From Firmicutes bacterium ADurb.Bin146 (GTDB lineage Bacteria > Bacillota > Clostridia > DUPQ01): a DNA stretch of 64,000 nucleotides. Position numbers and translations under genes: made by a program. The notes below the pieces were generated by a model. The model was not told the origin of the DNA, ran no database searches, and saw only the letters and a program-made list of their open reading frames with translations. Positions 37,211 through 45,952 of the stretch are shown here, piece after piece. The first letter of the stretch is position 1. Each line of letters begins with the position of its first letter. The stretch spans positions 1 to 64,000 of the forward strand of contig MWDI01000022.1 of NCBI GenBank assembly GCA_002070475.1, in the 5' to 3' direction.

Positions 37211-37238
37211 TTGACATATGACAAATTAATGATATAAT
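37211..37238 (+). promoter_or_regulatory. Promoter of the alaS T-box transcript
   Basis: Perfect TTGACA at 37211-37216 and perfect TATAAT at 37233-37238, 16-bp spacing. The start is near 37245, at the beginning of the T-box leader. Confidence 0.85.
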
Positions 37239-37244
37239 ACACTC

Positions 37245-37462
37245 AATATGGCGTTACAAGAAGGATAAGTAACATATATTTTTAGATAAAGAGAGAGGGG
37301 AATGGTGAAAACCCTTACAAGGATATTTGTGAAAGCTGCCCTTTGAAGCCTTCCGGAAAACGGAACGTATTCCTGCGTTAAAGGGTTAAGAGCTTTCTTA
37401 GGAAAGAAATTGGGTGGTACCGCGTGATAACTCTCGTCCCTTTACAGGATGGGAGTTTTTTA
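37245..37462 (+). promoter_or_regulatory. T-box leader controlling alaS
   Basis: About 215 bases ending in the T-box sequence TGGGTGGTACCGCG (37411-37424). The stem I landmarks are AGTAA near 37270 and GGGGAATGGTGAAAACCC near 37300. A GCT triplet at 37335-37337, in the expected specifier position after GAAA, would read alanine. The terminator is 37429-37440 with 37448-37456, followed by seven T. Uncharged tRNA-Ala should favour the antiterminator and allow alaS transcription. The specifier assignment is an inference from spacing and the downstream gene. Confidence 0.93.
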
Positions 37463-37493
37463 TATACAATTAACAAAGAATAAGGAGAAAAGA

Positions 37494-40097
37494 ATGGAAA
37501 AATTATCATTAAACACACTAAGAGAAGAGTATTTGAAGTTCTTCGAGAGTAAAGGCCATCTGAGATTGAAGAGTTTTTCTCTTGTTCCTCAAGATGATCC
37601 TTCCATACTCCTTATAAATGCAGGGATGACGCCTTTGAAACCTTATTTTACAGGAGCATTAAAACCTCCTTCAAAGAGGATTACTACATGCCAAAAATGC
37701 ATCCGTACTCTTGATATTGACCGTGTTGGGATTACAACACGACATGGTACATTTTTTGAAATGCTTGGCAATTTTTCCTTTGGAGATTATTTCAAAAAAG
37801 AAGCAATACAATGGTCATGGGAGTTCTTTACTGATGTGCTGAAAATGGACAAGGAACTTCTATATGCATCTGTATATGAAGAAGATGAAGAAGCATATGA
37901 TATCTGGAAAAACCTTATTAAAATGGATGAAAGTCACATAGTAAGGCTTGGTAAAGAAGATAATTTTTGGGAACACGGAACTGGCCCCTGTGGTCCAAGT
38001 TCTGAGATATATTATGACAGAGGCAAAGACAAAGGTTGTGGTTCAAAAGACTGTAAGGTAGGATGTGACTGTGACAGATTTGTAGAGGTATGGAATAATG
38101 TCTTCACTCAATTTGATAAACAGGAGGATGGGACATATTTACCGTTAAAAAACAGGAATATCGATACTGGAATGGGATTGGAAAGGCTTGCATGCGTAGT
38201 GCAGGGCGTTGATTCCTTGTTTGAGACAGATACTATTAAACAAATATTGGATTCTGTATGCAGTTCAACTGAATATATATACGGAATTGATAAAACAAAG
38301 GATATATCAATTCGTGTAATAACCGATCATATCCGCAGCTCAGTTATGATGATCTCTGATGGTATAATTCCTTCAAACGAAGGAAGAGGATATGTACTAA
38401 GAAGATTATTAAGAAGAGCATCAAGGCATGGGAGGCTTTTAGGAAAAGAGGATTTGTTTCTTGCAGATCTGACAGACGTAGTTATAAACAACTCAAAAAT
38501 CGCATATCCAGAGCTTGAAGAGAAGAAAGAATACATTTATAAAATAGTGCAAAGTGAAGAAATAAAATTCATGAATACAATCGAAAGCGGTATGTTTATT
38601 TTAAACCAGTATCTTGAACAAGCTAAAAATGCGAAAAAAAATATTTTGGATGGAGAATATATTTTCAAGCTTCATGATACATACGGATTCCCATATGACC
38701 TTACGCGAGAGATTGCTTATGAACGCGGATTTACCCTTGACAAAGATGGTTTTGATGAGTGTATGAAAAATCAAAAAAAGACTGCTAGAGATGCTAAGAA
38801 AGCCAATGAAGGATCTGCTTGGCACAATGAGGAGAATACGTATAAGAATATTTCCAAAACGGAATTTTTGGGTTATACAAAACTTGTAACGCCAGCGATT
38901 ATCTTTTCCGTTATACAAAAAGATGAAATCGTGGAGATAGTTACTGATAAAACAGTGTTTTATGCAGAAGGAGGCGGTCAGCAGTCTGACGCAGGATATA
39001 TATATAATTTGAATGCAAAAATGAAGGTAACAGGATGTATAAATAAAGAAGGCGTTTATATACATTCTGGATTTATGGAAGAAGGCATGTTTTATACAGG
39101 TGATTCTGTTACTTGTATTGTCGATGAAAAAAGAAGAAAATCTACAGAACGTAACCATACTGCTACTCATATGCTTCAGTACGCTTTAAGAGAAGTGCTT
39201 GGAAATCATGTGCATCAGGCAGGTTCTTATGTGGACCAGCACAAGCTGCGATTTGACTTTACTCATTTTTCAGCTATGGATGATGACCAGATAAAAAAAG
39301 TTCAGGATATAGTTAATAGTATTATTCTTGAGGATATTGACGTTTTTAAAGAAGTAATGGATATAGATACAGCAAGGAAAAAAGGAGCAACAGCTCTATT
39401 TGGCGAAAAGTATTCAAATACAGTCCGTGTTATATCGATAAATCCGTACAGTATGGAATTATGTGGAGGCACTCATATTGCAAGAACCGGAGAAGCAGGA
39501 ATGTTTAAGATAATTTCAGAAAATGCAGTCGCATCTGGAGTAAGAAGGATTGAAGCGCTCACTGGAACTAATACTTATGATTATATGCAAAAACAGGATG
39601 ACATAGTCAATAAACTAGCAAAAATTTTGAAAGGTAATGATGTTGTCAGCAAGGTAGAAAATTTATCTTTACAGATTAAAGAGTTAAGGAAAGACAATGA
39701 AGAGTTGAAAAATAAGTTGTCATCATCTGAGGTTAAAGATTTACTTGGCACTTTTGAACAATATAAAGGTATTAAAATAATCGCATCAGTGATTGAAAAT
39801 GCTGATATGACTGCTCTTCGAAGCTTATCTGATAAAGCTCGTGAAAGATATGATGACTGCGTAGCGGTATTTGTCTCTACAAACGATAAAGTATCAATGG
39901 TTGTCGCAGCAACAAAGCATGCTGTTGATAAAGGAATTAATGCTAATCTGATAGTAAAAGAAGCAGCCGTCCTCATCGGCGGTTCAGGCGGAGGCAGGAC
40001 AGATATGGCTCAAGCAGGAGGAAAAGATTCTGATAAAGCATATGATGCTCTTAATAAAGCTGTTGAGTTAATTAAGGAGGCAATAGATAATGGATGA
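37494..40097 (+). CDS. alaS: Alanyl-tRNA synthetase
   Basis: 867 residues from ATG37494, chosen for the AAGGAG site and the AlaRS N-terminus MEKLSLNTLREEYLKFFESKGH; the in-frame ATG at 37449 lies in the terminator hairpin of the leader. The class II core has NAGMTPLKPYF, EMLGNFSFGDYFK and NIDTGMGLERLA. The editing domain has NHTATHML and CGGTHIARTGE. The C-terminal domain follows, with GGGRTDMAQAGG at the end. It overlaps the HIT gene by 8 nt. Expression should follow tRNA-Ala charging through the T-box leader. Confidence 0.97.
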   Translation: MEKLSLNTLREEYLKFFESKGHLRLKSFSLVPQDDPSILLINAGMTPLKPYFTGALKPPSKRITTCQKCIRTLDIDRVGITTRHGTFFEMLGNFSFGDYFKKEAIQWSWEFFTDVLKMDKELLYASVYEEDEEAYDIWKNLIKMDESHIVRLGKEDNFWEHGTGPCGPSSEIYYDRGKDKGCGSKDCKVGCDCDRFVEVWNNVFTQFDKQEDGTYLPLKNRNIDTGMGLERLACVVQGVDSLFETDTIKQILDSVCSSTEYIYGIDKTKDISIRVITDHIRSSVMMISDGIIPSNEGRGYVLRRLLRRASRHGRLLGKEDLFLADLTDVVINNSKIAYPELEEKKEYIYKIVQSEEIKFMNTIESGMFILNQYLEQAKNAKKNILDGEYIFKLHDTYGFPYDLTREIAYERGFTLDKDGFDECMKNQKKTARDAKKANEGSAWHNEENTYKNISKTEFLGYTKLVTPAIIFSVIQKDEIVEIVTDKTVFYAEGGGQQSDAGYIYNLNAKMKVTGCINKEGVYIHSGFMEEGMFYTGDSVTCIVDEKRRKSTERNHTATHMLQYALREVLGNHVHQAGSYVDQHKLRFDFTHFSAMDDDQIKKVQDIVNSIILEDIDVFKEVMDIDTARKKGATALFGEKYSNTVRVISINPYSMELCGGTHIARTGEAGMFKIISENAVASGVRRIEALTGTNTYDYMQKQDDIVNKLAKILKGNDVVSKVENLSLQIKELRKDNEELKNKLSSSEVKDLLGTFEQYKGIKIIASVIENADMTALRSLSDKARERYDDCVAVFVSTNDKVSMVVAATKHAVDKGINANLIVKEAAVLIGGSGGGRTDMAQAGGKDSDKAYDALNKAVELIKEAIDNG

Positions 40098-40437
40098 CTG
40101 TATTTTTTGTAAAATTGCAAATAAGGAGATACCCAGCACTAAAATTTATGAGGATGAATATGTATATGCTTTCCTAGACCTTAATCCTCAGGCAAAACAT
40201 CATGCATTAATAATCCCAAAACAGCATAGCTTGTCAGATATAAATGATATAGATGAGGATAATTGTGAAATAATAGGAAGAATGTTTTATGCTGCAAAGA
40301 AGGTAAGTGATATCTTAGGAATATCAAAAAGCGGAGTTAGGATAATAAATAATACTGGTAAAGATGCGCATCAAACAGTAAGACATATTCATATACACGT
40401 ACTTGGCGGTCAGGACATGGCGGAAAGATTAATATAA
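40090..40437 (+). CDS. HIT-family nucleotide hydrolase (HinT-like)
   Basis: 115 residues, a typical histidine-triad protein. The start CIFCKIANKEIPSTKIYEDE includes the two Cys residues often present in HinT, and the active-site triad is HQTVRHIHIHVLGG. HinT proteins hydrolyse AMP-lysine-type phosphoramidates and may clear adenylated by-products of aminoacyl-tRNA synthetases, which would suit the alaS overlap; that link is inference. It is translationally coupled to alaS by an 8-nt overlap and has its own AAGGAGG site inside alaS. Confidence 0.92.
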   Translation: MDDCIFCKIANKEIPSTKIYEDEYVYAFLDLNPQAKHHALIIPKQHSLSDINDIDEDNCEIIGRMFYAAKKVSDILGISKSGVRIINNTGKDAHQTVRHIHIHVLGGQDMAERLI

Positions 40438-40492
40438 ATACTTGTAAAGTATGCTTTGAACAGATATAGTAAGTATTACTTCAGCGTAGTAG

Positions 40493-40518
40493 AAAAATGG
40501 GAGCTTTATGCTCCCATT
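40493..40518 (-). terminator. Terminator of rpsU, probably bidirectional
   Basis: Perfect 9-bp stem (40496-40504 with 40510-40518) and a 5-base loop. On the - strand it is followed by a run of five T, and on the + strand by a weaker T-rich stretch serving the alaS-HIT transcript. Confidence 0.85.
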
Positions 40519-40529
40519 AAGTTTATTTA

Positions 40530-40706
40530 TTATCTTTTCTTTCTCTTCCTTGCAGCTTCGGATTTTTTCTTCCTTTTGACGCTGGGTTTTTCGTAGTGTT
40601 CTCTTTTTCTAACCTCGGCTAAAACACCTGCTTTGGCGCATTGCCTTTTAAAACGCTTTAATGCGCTTTCAAGAGTTTCGTTTTCTTTAAGCCTTACTTC
40701 CGCCAT
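40530..40706 (-). CDS. rpsU: 30S ribosomal protein S21
   Basis: 58 residues, too small to stand out by length, but the sequence is clear S21: [19 protein letters not shown], then [21 protein letters not shown] and a strongly basic tail. S21 sits on the 30S platform near the anti-Shine-Dalgarno region of 16S rRNA. It has a GGGTGGTGA ribosome site, a consensus promoter and its own terminator, so it is a single-gene transcript. Firmicutes often have rpsU next to yqeY; here it is alone. Confidence 0.96.
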   Translation of the reverse strand: MAEVRLKENETLESALKRFKRQCAKAGVLAEVRKREHYEKPSVKRKKKSEAARKRKKR

Positions 40707-40751
40707 CTGTTTTCACCACCCTTCTGTCATAAGGTAAATCAATTCTTTTGT

Positions 40752-40780
40752 ATTTTATAGTTTTCATAAGTGTTTGTCAA
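40752..40780 (-). promoter_or_regulatory. Promoter of rpsU
   Basis: On the - strand TTGACA (complement of 40775-40780), 17 bp, TAAAAT (complement of 40752-40757). This is a strong housekeeping-type promoter. Confidence 0.85.
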
Positions 40781-40786
40781 TGAAAA

Positions 40787-41605
40787 TCATGCTTTTTCGT
40801 CAGGATTCTTCAAATCTTTTTCCATATCCCTGTAAAAAGAATCAATTCCTTTATATGCTATTATAAGTGCAAGAAGGAAAATTAGTGAATCACCTAAAAT
40901 TATATTCAAAGTTGTTGACATCCAAATAACATATATTATTACAGGAAGAGTGAGAGCATATGCTGAAAGCTGTAAAGACAAGCCTAAATTAGCAGTCTTC
41001 TTTCTGATCCTCCTTAATATGTTAACAATTAAGGAAATTAAAAGTGTATACATTAAATAATTAACAAGTAAGAATATAAACAAAGAAACGAATAGTAAGA
41101 CATATAGGAAGGATTTTGCATTGGAAATTGTCTCGATAAGCATTTCAGATGTAATCTCTTGTTTATTGCCTAAAATGGATTCATAACTAACAAGGTATCT
41201 GATGGCCGAGTTGGAAAGATATACATTTTCTTTTCCTAATACTACAACTGTCTCATATTCCTCATATTTCGTTACAGAACCTGTATATTCCTTATCAATA
41301 ATGATAAGTGTTCCTTTATTTGAAGTTTCTGCAAGAATAATAGGCTGATCGGATTCTATTACAAGTTTTGCATCTTTAATGGAAAATTCTTCTGTATTCT
41401 GTTTCAACTCATCAATAAGCTCTGAAGCATACGCATCAACTGATGCAATATAAATTAATGAAAATATTGCTGAAATTAGAAATGTCAGTAATAATATGTA
41501 TAAAAAAGATCTCAAAAAATTTTTAGAGGCAAAATTCTTGTAAGCATGCATGTCAGTGAAACTTTTAATAAATATCCAATACATTGGTTTTTTCTTATTA
41601 TCCAT
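40787..41605 (-). CDS. DUF1189-like membrane protein
   Basis: 272 residues from ATG41605, which has GAGGAG seven bases upstream; an ATG 12 nt earlier overlaps that site. One membrane segment near the N-terminus (about 32-55), an extracytoplasmic domain of about 110 residues, then four hydrophobic segments near the C-terminus. The opening FIKSFTDMHAYKNFA and late YALTLP stretch resemble DUF1189 proteins, whose role (possible link to maltodextrin-type regions in some Firmicutes) is unknown. It is monocistronic and divergent from uvrB. Confidence 0.65.
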   Translation of the reverse strand: MDNKKKPMYWIFIKSFTDMHAYKNFASKNFLRSFLYILLLTFLISAIFSLIYIASVDAYASELIDELKQNTEEFSIKDAKLVIESDQPIILAETSNKGTLIIIDKEYTGSVTKYEEYETVVVLGKENVYLSNSAIRYLVSYESILGNKQEITSEMLIETISNAKSFLYVLLFVSLFIFLLVNYLMYTLLISLIVNILRRIRKKTANLGLSLQLSAYALTLPVIIYVIWMSTTLNIILGDSLIFLLALIIAYKGIDSFYRDMEKDLKNPDEKA

Positions 41606-41685
41606 AAATCTCCTCATAGTAACACAAACTTTACTATATATTATACAGCATATTAGTTAAAAACATACTGTATACATATTGATTA

Positions 41686-41694
41686 TGTTAAAAT
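41686..41694 (+). promoter_or_regulatory. Extended -10 promoter giving a leaderless uvrB mRNA
   Basis: TGT-TAAAAT at 41686-41694 with exactly six bases before the uvrB ATG at 41701. The predicted start is the A of the ATG. The in-frame TAA at 41689 rules out any longer protein. A palindromic TGTATACA lies at 41669-41676, a possible operator, not matched to a known one. Confidence 0.6.
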
Positions 41695-41700
41695 ATATAT

Positions 41701-43704
41701 ATGGACAACTCAAGTAAATCGGAAAAGTTTGTTTTAAAATCAGAATACAGACCTACAGGAGACCAGCCTCAAGCGATTGAAGCTTTAGCAAAAGGTGTAA
41801 TTGAAGGCCAGAAACATCAGACTCTTTTAGGAGTTACAGGCTCTGGCAAGACTTTTACTATGGCCAATATAATCGAGAAAGTTCAGAAGCCAACTCTTGT
41901 AATAGCTCATAATAAAACCCTCGCAGCACAGTTATGCTCAGAATTCAAAGAATTTTTTCCTGAAAATAGCGTGGAATATTTCGTTTCATATTATGATTAT
42001 TTCCAGCCAGAAGCATATATACCTTCTACTGATACATATATTGAAAAAGATTTATCTATAAATGATGAAATAGATCAGCTGCGCCATGCCGCTACGTCAG
42101 CTCTTCTGCAAAGAAGAGATGTAATTATAGTAGCTTCTGTTTCCTGTATATATGGACTTGGTGATCCTGCAGACTATAAGGATCTTATGCTTTATTTAGG
42201 TGTTGGCATGATTAAAGATAGGGATGAAGTAATTAAGAAATTAGTGGAAATACAGTATTCTAGAAACGAGATAGACTTCAAAAGAGGAACTTTCCGTGCA
42301 AAAGGCGACTCGCTTGAAGTTGCTCCTTCAAATAGTGCTAACAGCGCATATCGGATTAGTTTCTTCGGTGATGAAATTGAAAGAATAACTCAGTTTGATC
42401 CTTTGACAGGAGAACTGACTGGTAATGTTAATCATCTGGCGATTTTCCCTGCAAGCCATTTTGTATCAAAGGATACCAAACTTAAGAAAGCATTAGAAGA
42501 TATTCAGGATGAGCTGGAAGAAAGAGTGAGTTTTTTTGAAAAAGAAGGAAAGATAGTTGAAGCATATAGACTTAAACAGAGAACAAATTATGATTTAGAG
42601 ATGATAAAAAATATCGGTTTTTGTTCCGGTATAGAAAATTACTCTAGACATATTGACGGAAGAAAAGCCGGACAACCTCCGGCAACCTTATTGTCTTTTT
42701 ACCCAGAAGATTTTTTAATGTTCATAGATGAATCCCATGTTACAGTTCCGCAGATAGGTGGTATGCACAAAGGAGACAAGTCGAGAAAGAAAAACCTTAT
42801 TGAATACGGATTTAGGTTACCATCAGCATATGATAACCGACCGCTGACTTTTGAAGAATTTAAAAAAAAGCAGAACCAATGTATATATGTATCAGCAACC
42901 CCTGGAGATTATGAGATACAAGTATCTCAACAGGTAGCTGAACAAATTATAAGACCAACAGGATTAATGGACCCTAAAATTGAGATACGTCCTGTTAAGG
43001 GCCAGATTGATGATTTGTTATCTGAGATTCAGGATACAATATCTAGAAAAAATCGCGTGCTTGTTACTACTCTTACTAAAAGAATGGCTGAAAAACTGAC
43101 CGAATACTACACAAGTCTTGATGTGAAAGTACAATATCTTCACTCGGATATTGAAACGCTAGAAAGAATACAGATATTGAAACAATTAAGAGACGGTACT
43201 TTTGATGTTCTGATAGGGATTAATCTTCTTCGTGAGGGGATTGACCTTCCTGAAGTGGAATTGGTTGCTATTTTAGATGCAGATAAAGAAGGTTTTTTAA
43301 GATGTGCACGTTCTTTAATTCAGACTGCAGGAAGAGCTGCAAGGAATGTCGCAGGCAGAGTAATAATGTATGCTGATACAGTTACTGACAGTATGAAAGC
43401 GGCTATAAATGAAACAGACAGAAGAAGAGCTATACAAAAGGAGTATAATCAAAAAAACAATATAACTCCATCTAGCATAGTAAAGGAAATAAGAGATAAC
43501 ATAAGCTTCAAGGTTATGGAGAAACAGGACTCAAGATATTCAAAAGCAAAGGAGTTACCAAAAACAGAGGTTGAAATTATACGACTTATTGATTTTTATG
43601 AAAGACAGATGAAAAGATATGCAAAACTCCAGGAATATGAGAATGCTGCTAGATACAGGGATATGATTAAAGAGCTTAGAGATATTCTTAACAGCGGGAT
43701 TTGA
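41701..43704 (+). CDS. uvrB: Excinuclease ABC subunit B
   Basis: 667 residues, normal. UvrB verifies DNA damage in nucleotide excision repair and then recruits UvrC. Motifs: Walker [10 protein letters not shown] near residue 42, the beta-hairpin [33 protein letters not shown], the helicase stretch [20 protein letters not shown], and a C-terminal UVR domain ([18 protein letters not shown]). There is no Shine-Dalgarno sequence, and a stop codon lies 10 nt upstream in frame, so the start is certain and probably leaderless. uvrA and uvrC are not in the window. No terminator is visible after it. Confidence 0.97.
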   Translation: MDNSSKSEKFVLKSEYRPTGDQPQAIEALAKGVIEGQKHQTLLGVTGSGKTFTMANIIEKVQKPTLVIAHNKTLAAQLCSEFKEFFPENSVEYFVSYYDYFQPEAYIPSTDTYIEKDLSINDEIDQLRHAATSALLQRRDVIIVASVSCIYGLGDPADYKDLMLYLGVGMIKDRDEVIKKLVEIQYSRNEIDFKRGTFRAKGDSLEVAPSNSANSAYRISFFGDEIERITQFDPLTGELTGNVNHLAIFPASHFVSKDTKLKKALEDIQDELEERVSFFEKEGKIVEAYRLKQRTNYDLEMIKNIGFCSGIENYSRHIDGRKAGQPPATLLSFYPEDFLMFIDESHVTVPQIGGMHKGDKSRKKNLIEYGFRLPSAYDNRPLTFEEFKKKQNQCIYVSATPGDYEIQVSQQVAEQIIRPTGLMDPKIEIRPVKGQIDDLLSEIQDTISRKNRVLVTTLTKRMAEKLTEYYTSLDVKVQYLHSDIETLERIQILKQLRDGTFDVLIGINLLREGIDLPEVELVAILDADKEGFLRCARSLIQTAGRAARNVAGRVIMYADTVTDSMKAAINETDRRRAIQKEYNQKNNITPSSIVKEIRDNISFKVMEKQDSRYSKAKELPKTEVEIIRLIDFYERQMKRYAKLQEYENAARYRDMIKELRDILNSGI

Positions 43705-43754
43705 TGTTGAAATGAGAGTTAAAATAGAGTAACATAGCACATGATAAGCCCATG

Positions 43755-43790
43755 AAAGGAGATAGGGCTGAAATGCCCTGATACAATATG
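43755..43790 (+). promoter_or_regulatory. Ribosome site separated from its start codon by a hairpin
   Basis: AAAGGAG at 43755-43761 is 26 nt from the ATG at 43788, normally too far. A hairpin, AGGGC 43764-43768 with GCCCT 43775-43779 and a 6-base loop, lies between them. Folding would leave about 10 nt between site and start, an ideal distance. It also encloses a minimal ATG-CCC-TGA reading frame. Confidence 0.5.
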
Positions 43791-44759
43791 AAAAAGGTAA
43801 GAGTAGGACTATATGGCATAAACGGACATCAGATACATAATCAGATGGTTAATCATGATAAGGCTTATGTTACTGCCATATCAATGATAGACAAAGACAA
43901 GCTGCCAAAAGAGTTAATTAATGAGGAAGTTATATTCTATGAGGATTTTGATTCTTTAATTAATGCAGAAAATGTGGATGTAGTTTCAATATGCGCTCCA
44001 AAAAGAATAGACCAGAAGAACCTAGCAATAAAGGCAATGCTTTCAGGCAAGCATGTATACAGCGAAAAACCTTGTGCATACACTGAATCTGATTTGGATG
44101 AAATACTGGAAGTATCCAGAAAAACAGGTAAACTTTTTCATGAAATGGCGGGTTCAGTATTTGATGAACCCTTCATATCAGTCACTGAAATTATTAAGTC
44201 AGGAAGGATAGGAGAGGTTGTACAAGTGTTTGCACAAAAATCATATCCATATAAGACTTCAGCTGGCAGGCCTCAAGATGACATTACGGACGGTGGCCTT
44301 ATAAGATGGATTGCCATACATGCTGCAAGATTTGTTGAACATACGACAGGATTAAAAATGAAAGAGATTTATGCAATGGAAACCAAACATGGGAATCCTG
44401 TTAAGGATGGAAATTTAAAAATGGCTGCTAGTATGATGTTTTCACTAGAAAATAATGCTGTAGGATGTATAGTGTCTAACTATCTTAATATGAATAATTT
44501 CCCGACATGGGGTAATGAGCATCTTAGAGTATGGGGGACAAACGGTTTTGTCGAAATAACTGATGGATTGACAAAGACTAGGCTAGTAACTCCAGATTAT
44601 GATGGTCCTGTGGAGATAAAACATAAATCAATTGATTATTTTGATTTCTTTATTGATGAAATTTTATATAAAAAGCCAATGCCATTAACACTAGAAGAGG
44701 AACTTCATCCTTTAAGAATGGTAATTAGAGCGCAAAAAAGTGCTGTGGAGGTTGAATGA
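43788..44759 (+). CDS. Gfo/Idh/MocA-family oxidoreductase
   Basis: 323 residues. N-terminal NAD(P)-binding Rossmann domain, with the glycine motif in degenerate form (VGLYGINGHQ), and the characteristic EKP motif in GKHVYSEKPCAYTE near residue 95. The C-terminal alpha/beta domain follows. The family oxidises or epimerises sugars, inositols and their derivatives; the substrate cannot be read here. It overlaps a second member by 4 nt and precedes an alpha-mannosidase gene, which points to glycan breakdown. The start has an unusual hairpin between ribosome site and ATG. Confidence 0.88.
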   Translation: MKKVRVGLYGINGHQIHNQMVNHDKAYVTAISMIDKDKLPKELINEEVIFYEDFDSLINAENVDVVSICAPKRIDQKNLAIKAMLSGKHVYSEKPCAYTESDLDEILEVSRKTGKLFHEMAGSVFDEPFISVTEIIKSGRIGEVVQVFAQKSYPYKTSAGRPQDDITDGGLIRWIAIHAARFVEHTTGLKMKEIYAMETKHGNPVKDGNLKMAASMMFSLENNAVGCIVSNYLNMNNFPTWGNEHLRVWGTNGFVEITDGLTKTRLVTPDYDGPVEIKHKSIDYFDFFIDEILYKKPMPLTLEEELHPLRMVIRAQKSAVEVE

Positions 44760-45943
44760 TGAAAATTGTAGTTGTTGGTATCGGAGGATATGGTGAAATA
44801 GTGCTTAACGGATTATTTGCAAATCCGGACAATTTGGATTTCACTATAGAAGGTTATGTAGCACCAAGACCAAAAGATAATGATTATTCTAAGAAACTTC
44901 ATGAAATGGGAGCTCAAAGATATGTAACTTTAGAAGAATTCTTTGAACAGAAACATGCAGACCTCGCAGTAATTTCCAGCCCTATAGAATTTCATATGCC
45001 CCAAACAATCTTATGCTTAAGCAAGAATACAGCTGTCATGTGCGAAAAACCTGTAGCAGGAACTATACAGGATGCGTATGCTATGAAGCAAGCGGAAGAT
45101 GCATCTAATGCTTTTGTTGGAATAGGTTATCAATGGTCATATTCAGATGCAATCATAAATCTAAAAAAAGATATACTCAATGGAATATATGGCCAACCTG
45201 TCAGACTAAAGAATATAGTGTTATGGCCTAGAACACAGAGATATTTTAAGAGGAACAGTTGGGCAGGCAAGGTAAAAAACGAGTCAGGATACTGGATACT
45301 GGATTCTGTCGCAAATAATGCTACAGCTCATTATATTCATAATATGTTCTTTGTTTTAGGAGATAGTTTAAAAAGCAGCGCATGGCCTAAGACTATCCAG
45401 GCAAATATATACAGAGCAAATGACATTGAGAATTATGATACATGCGTATCCAGGATAATTACGCAAAAAGGTGTAGAAATACTGTATTATGCAAGCCATT
45501 CAACAGATACTAAATGTGAGCCTCTTCTCAATTTCCAGTTTGAGAAAGGTGAAATATATGCAGATTTCAATAAGGAAAAATGCATATATGGCAAAATCGG
45601 CGACAAAATAATATCATATGGTAATCCTTTTGATGTAGAGATGAAAAAGGTATTTGACTGTATAAGGACAATTAAAGGTGAAGATGTAAATTATTGTCCT
45701 ATAGAAGCTGCCATACCGCAGCTTAAGACTATAAATGCAATCAGTCAATATTATGATATAGAACAAGTTCCTGAAGCAAAATTAGGATATCTAGAGGCTG
45801 AAGAGAATACTACGAAACTAGTTTATGTAAAGGGACTTTATGAGGAAATGATGACAGCATATAAAGACAACAAGATTCTAAATGAGTCTTCAGAAGTTAT
45901 AGATATAATCGGCTATAACCATTTTGAAAATATAAAGCAATAG
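44756..45943 (+). CDS. Second Gfo/Idh/MocA-family oxidoreductase
   Basis: 395 residues. The Rossmann glycine motif VVGIGGYGEIV is at the N-terminus, CEKPVAGTIQDAYAM carries the EKP lysine near residue 96, and a long C-terminal substrate domain follows. It is about 70 residues longer than its neighbour, so the two are unlikely to be recent duplicates. The ATG at 44759 has better spacing from the GGAGG at 44747 than the first ATG at 44756. Probable sugar or sugar-acid dehydrogenase; the substrate is unknown. Confidence 0.87.
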   Translation: MMKIVVVGIGGYGEIVLNGLFANPDNLDFTIEGYVAPRPKDNDYSKKLHEMGAQRYVTLEEFFEQKHADLAVISSPIEFHMPQTILCLSKNTAVMCEKPVAGTIQDAYAMKQAEDASNAFVGIGYQWSYSDAIINLKKDILNGIYGQPVRLKNIVLWPRTQRYFKRNSWAGKVKNESGYWILDSVANNATAHYIHNMFFVLGDSLKSSAWPKTIQANIYRANDIENYDTCVSRIITQKGVEILYYASHSTDTKCEPLLNFQFEKGEIYADFNKEKCIYGKIGDKIISYGNPFDVEMKKVFDCIRTIKGEDVNYCPIEAAIPQLKTINAISQYYDIEQVPEAKLGYLEAEENTTKLVYVKGLYEEMMTAYKDNKILNESSEVIDIIGYNHFENIKQ

Positions 45944-45952
45944 GAGGATGCT

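Noticed and set aside
38601-39170. A 189-residue open frame on the - strand inside alaS
   Set aside because: It is a mirror of alaS codon structure: rich in Phe, Ile and Ser as expected for antisense frames in AT-rich genes, with no ribosome site or family pattern.
41662-41680. Possible LexA box before uvrB
   Set aside because: Only a TGTATACA palindrome is present. It matches neither the Bacillus CGAAC-N4-GTTCG nor the E. coli CTGT-N8-ACAG form.
43752-43781. A 9-codon frame (MKGDRAEMP) before the first dehydrogenase gene, as a possible leader peptide
   Set aside because: It has no ribosome site of its own and no regulatory codon run. The hairpin explains the region better.
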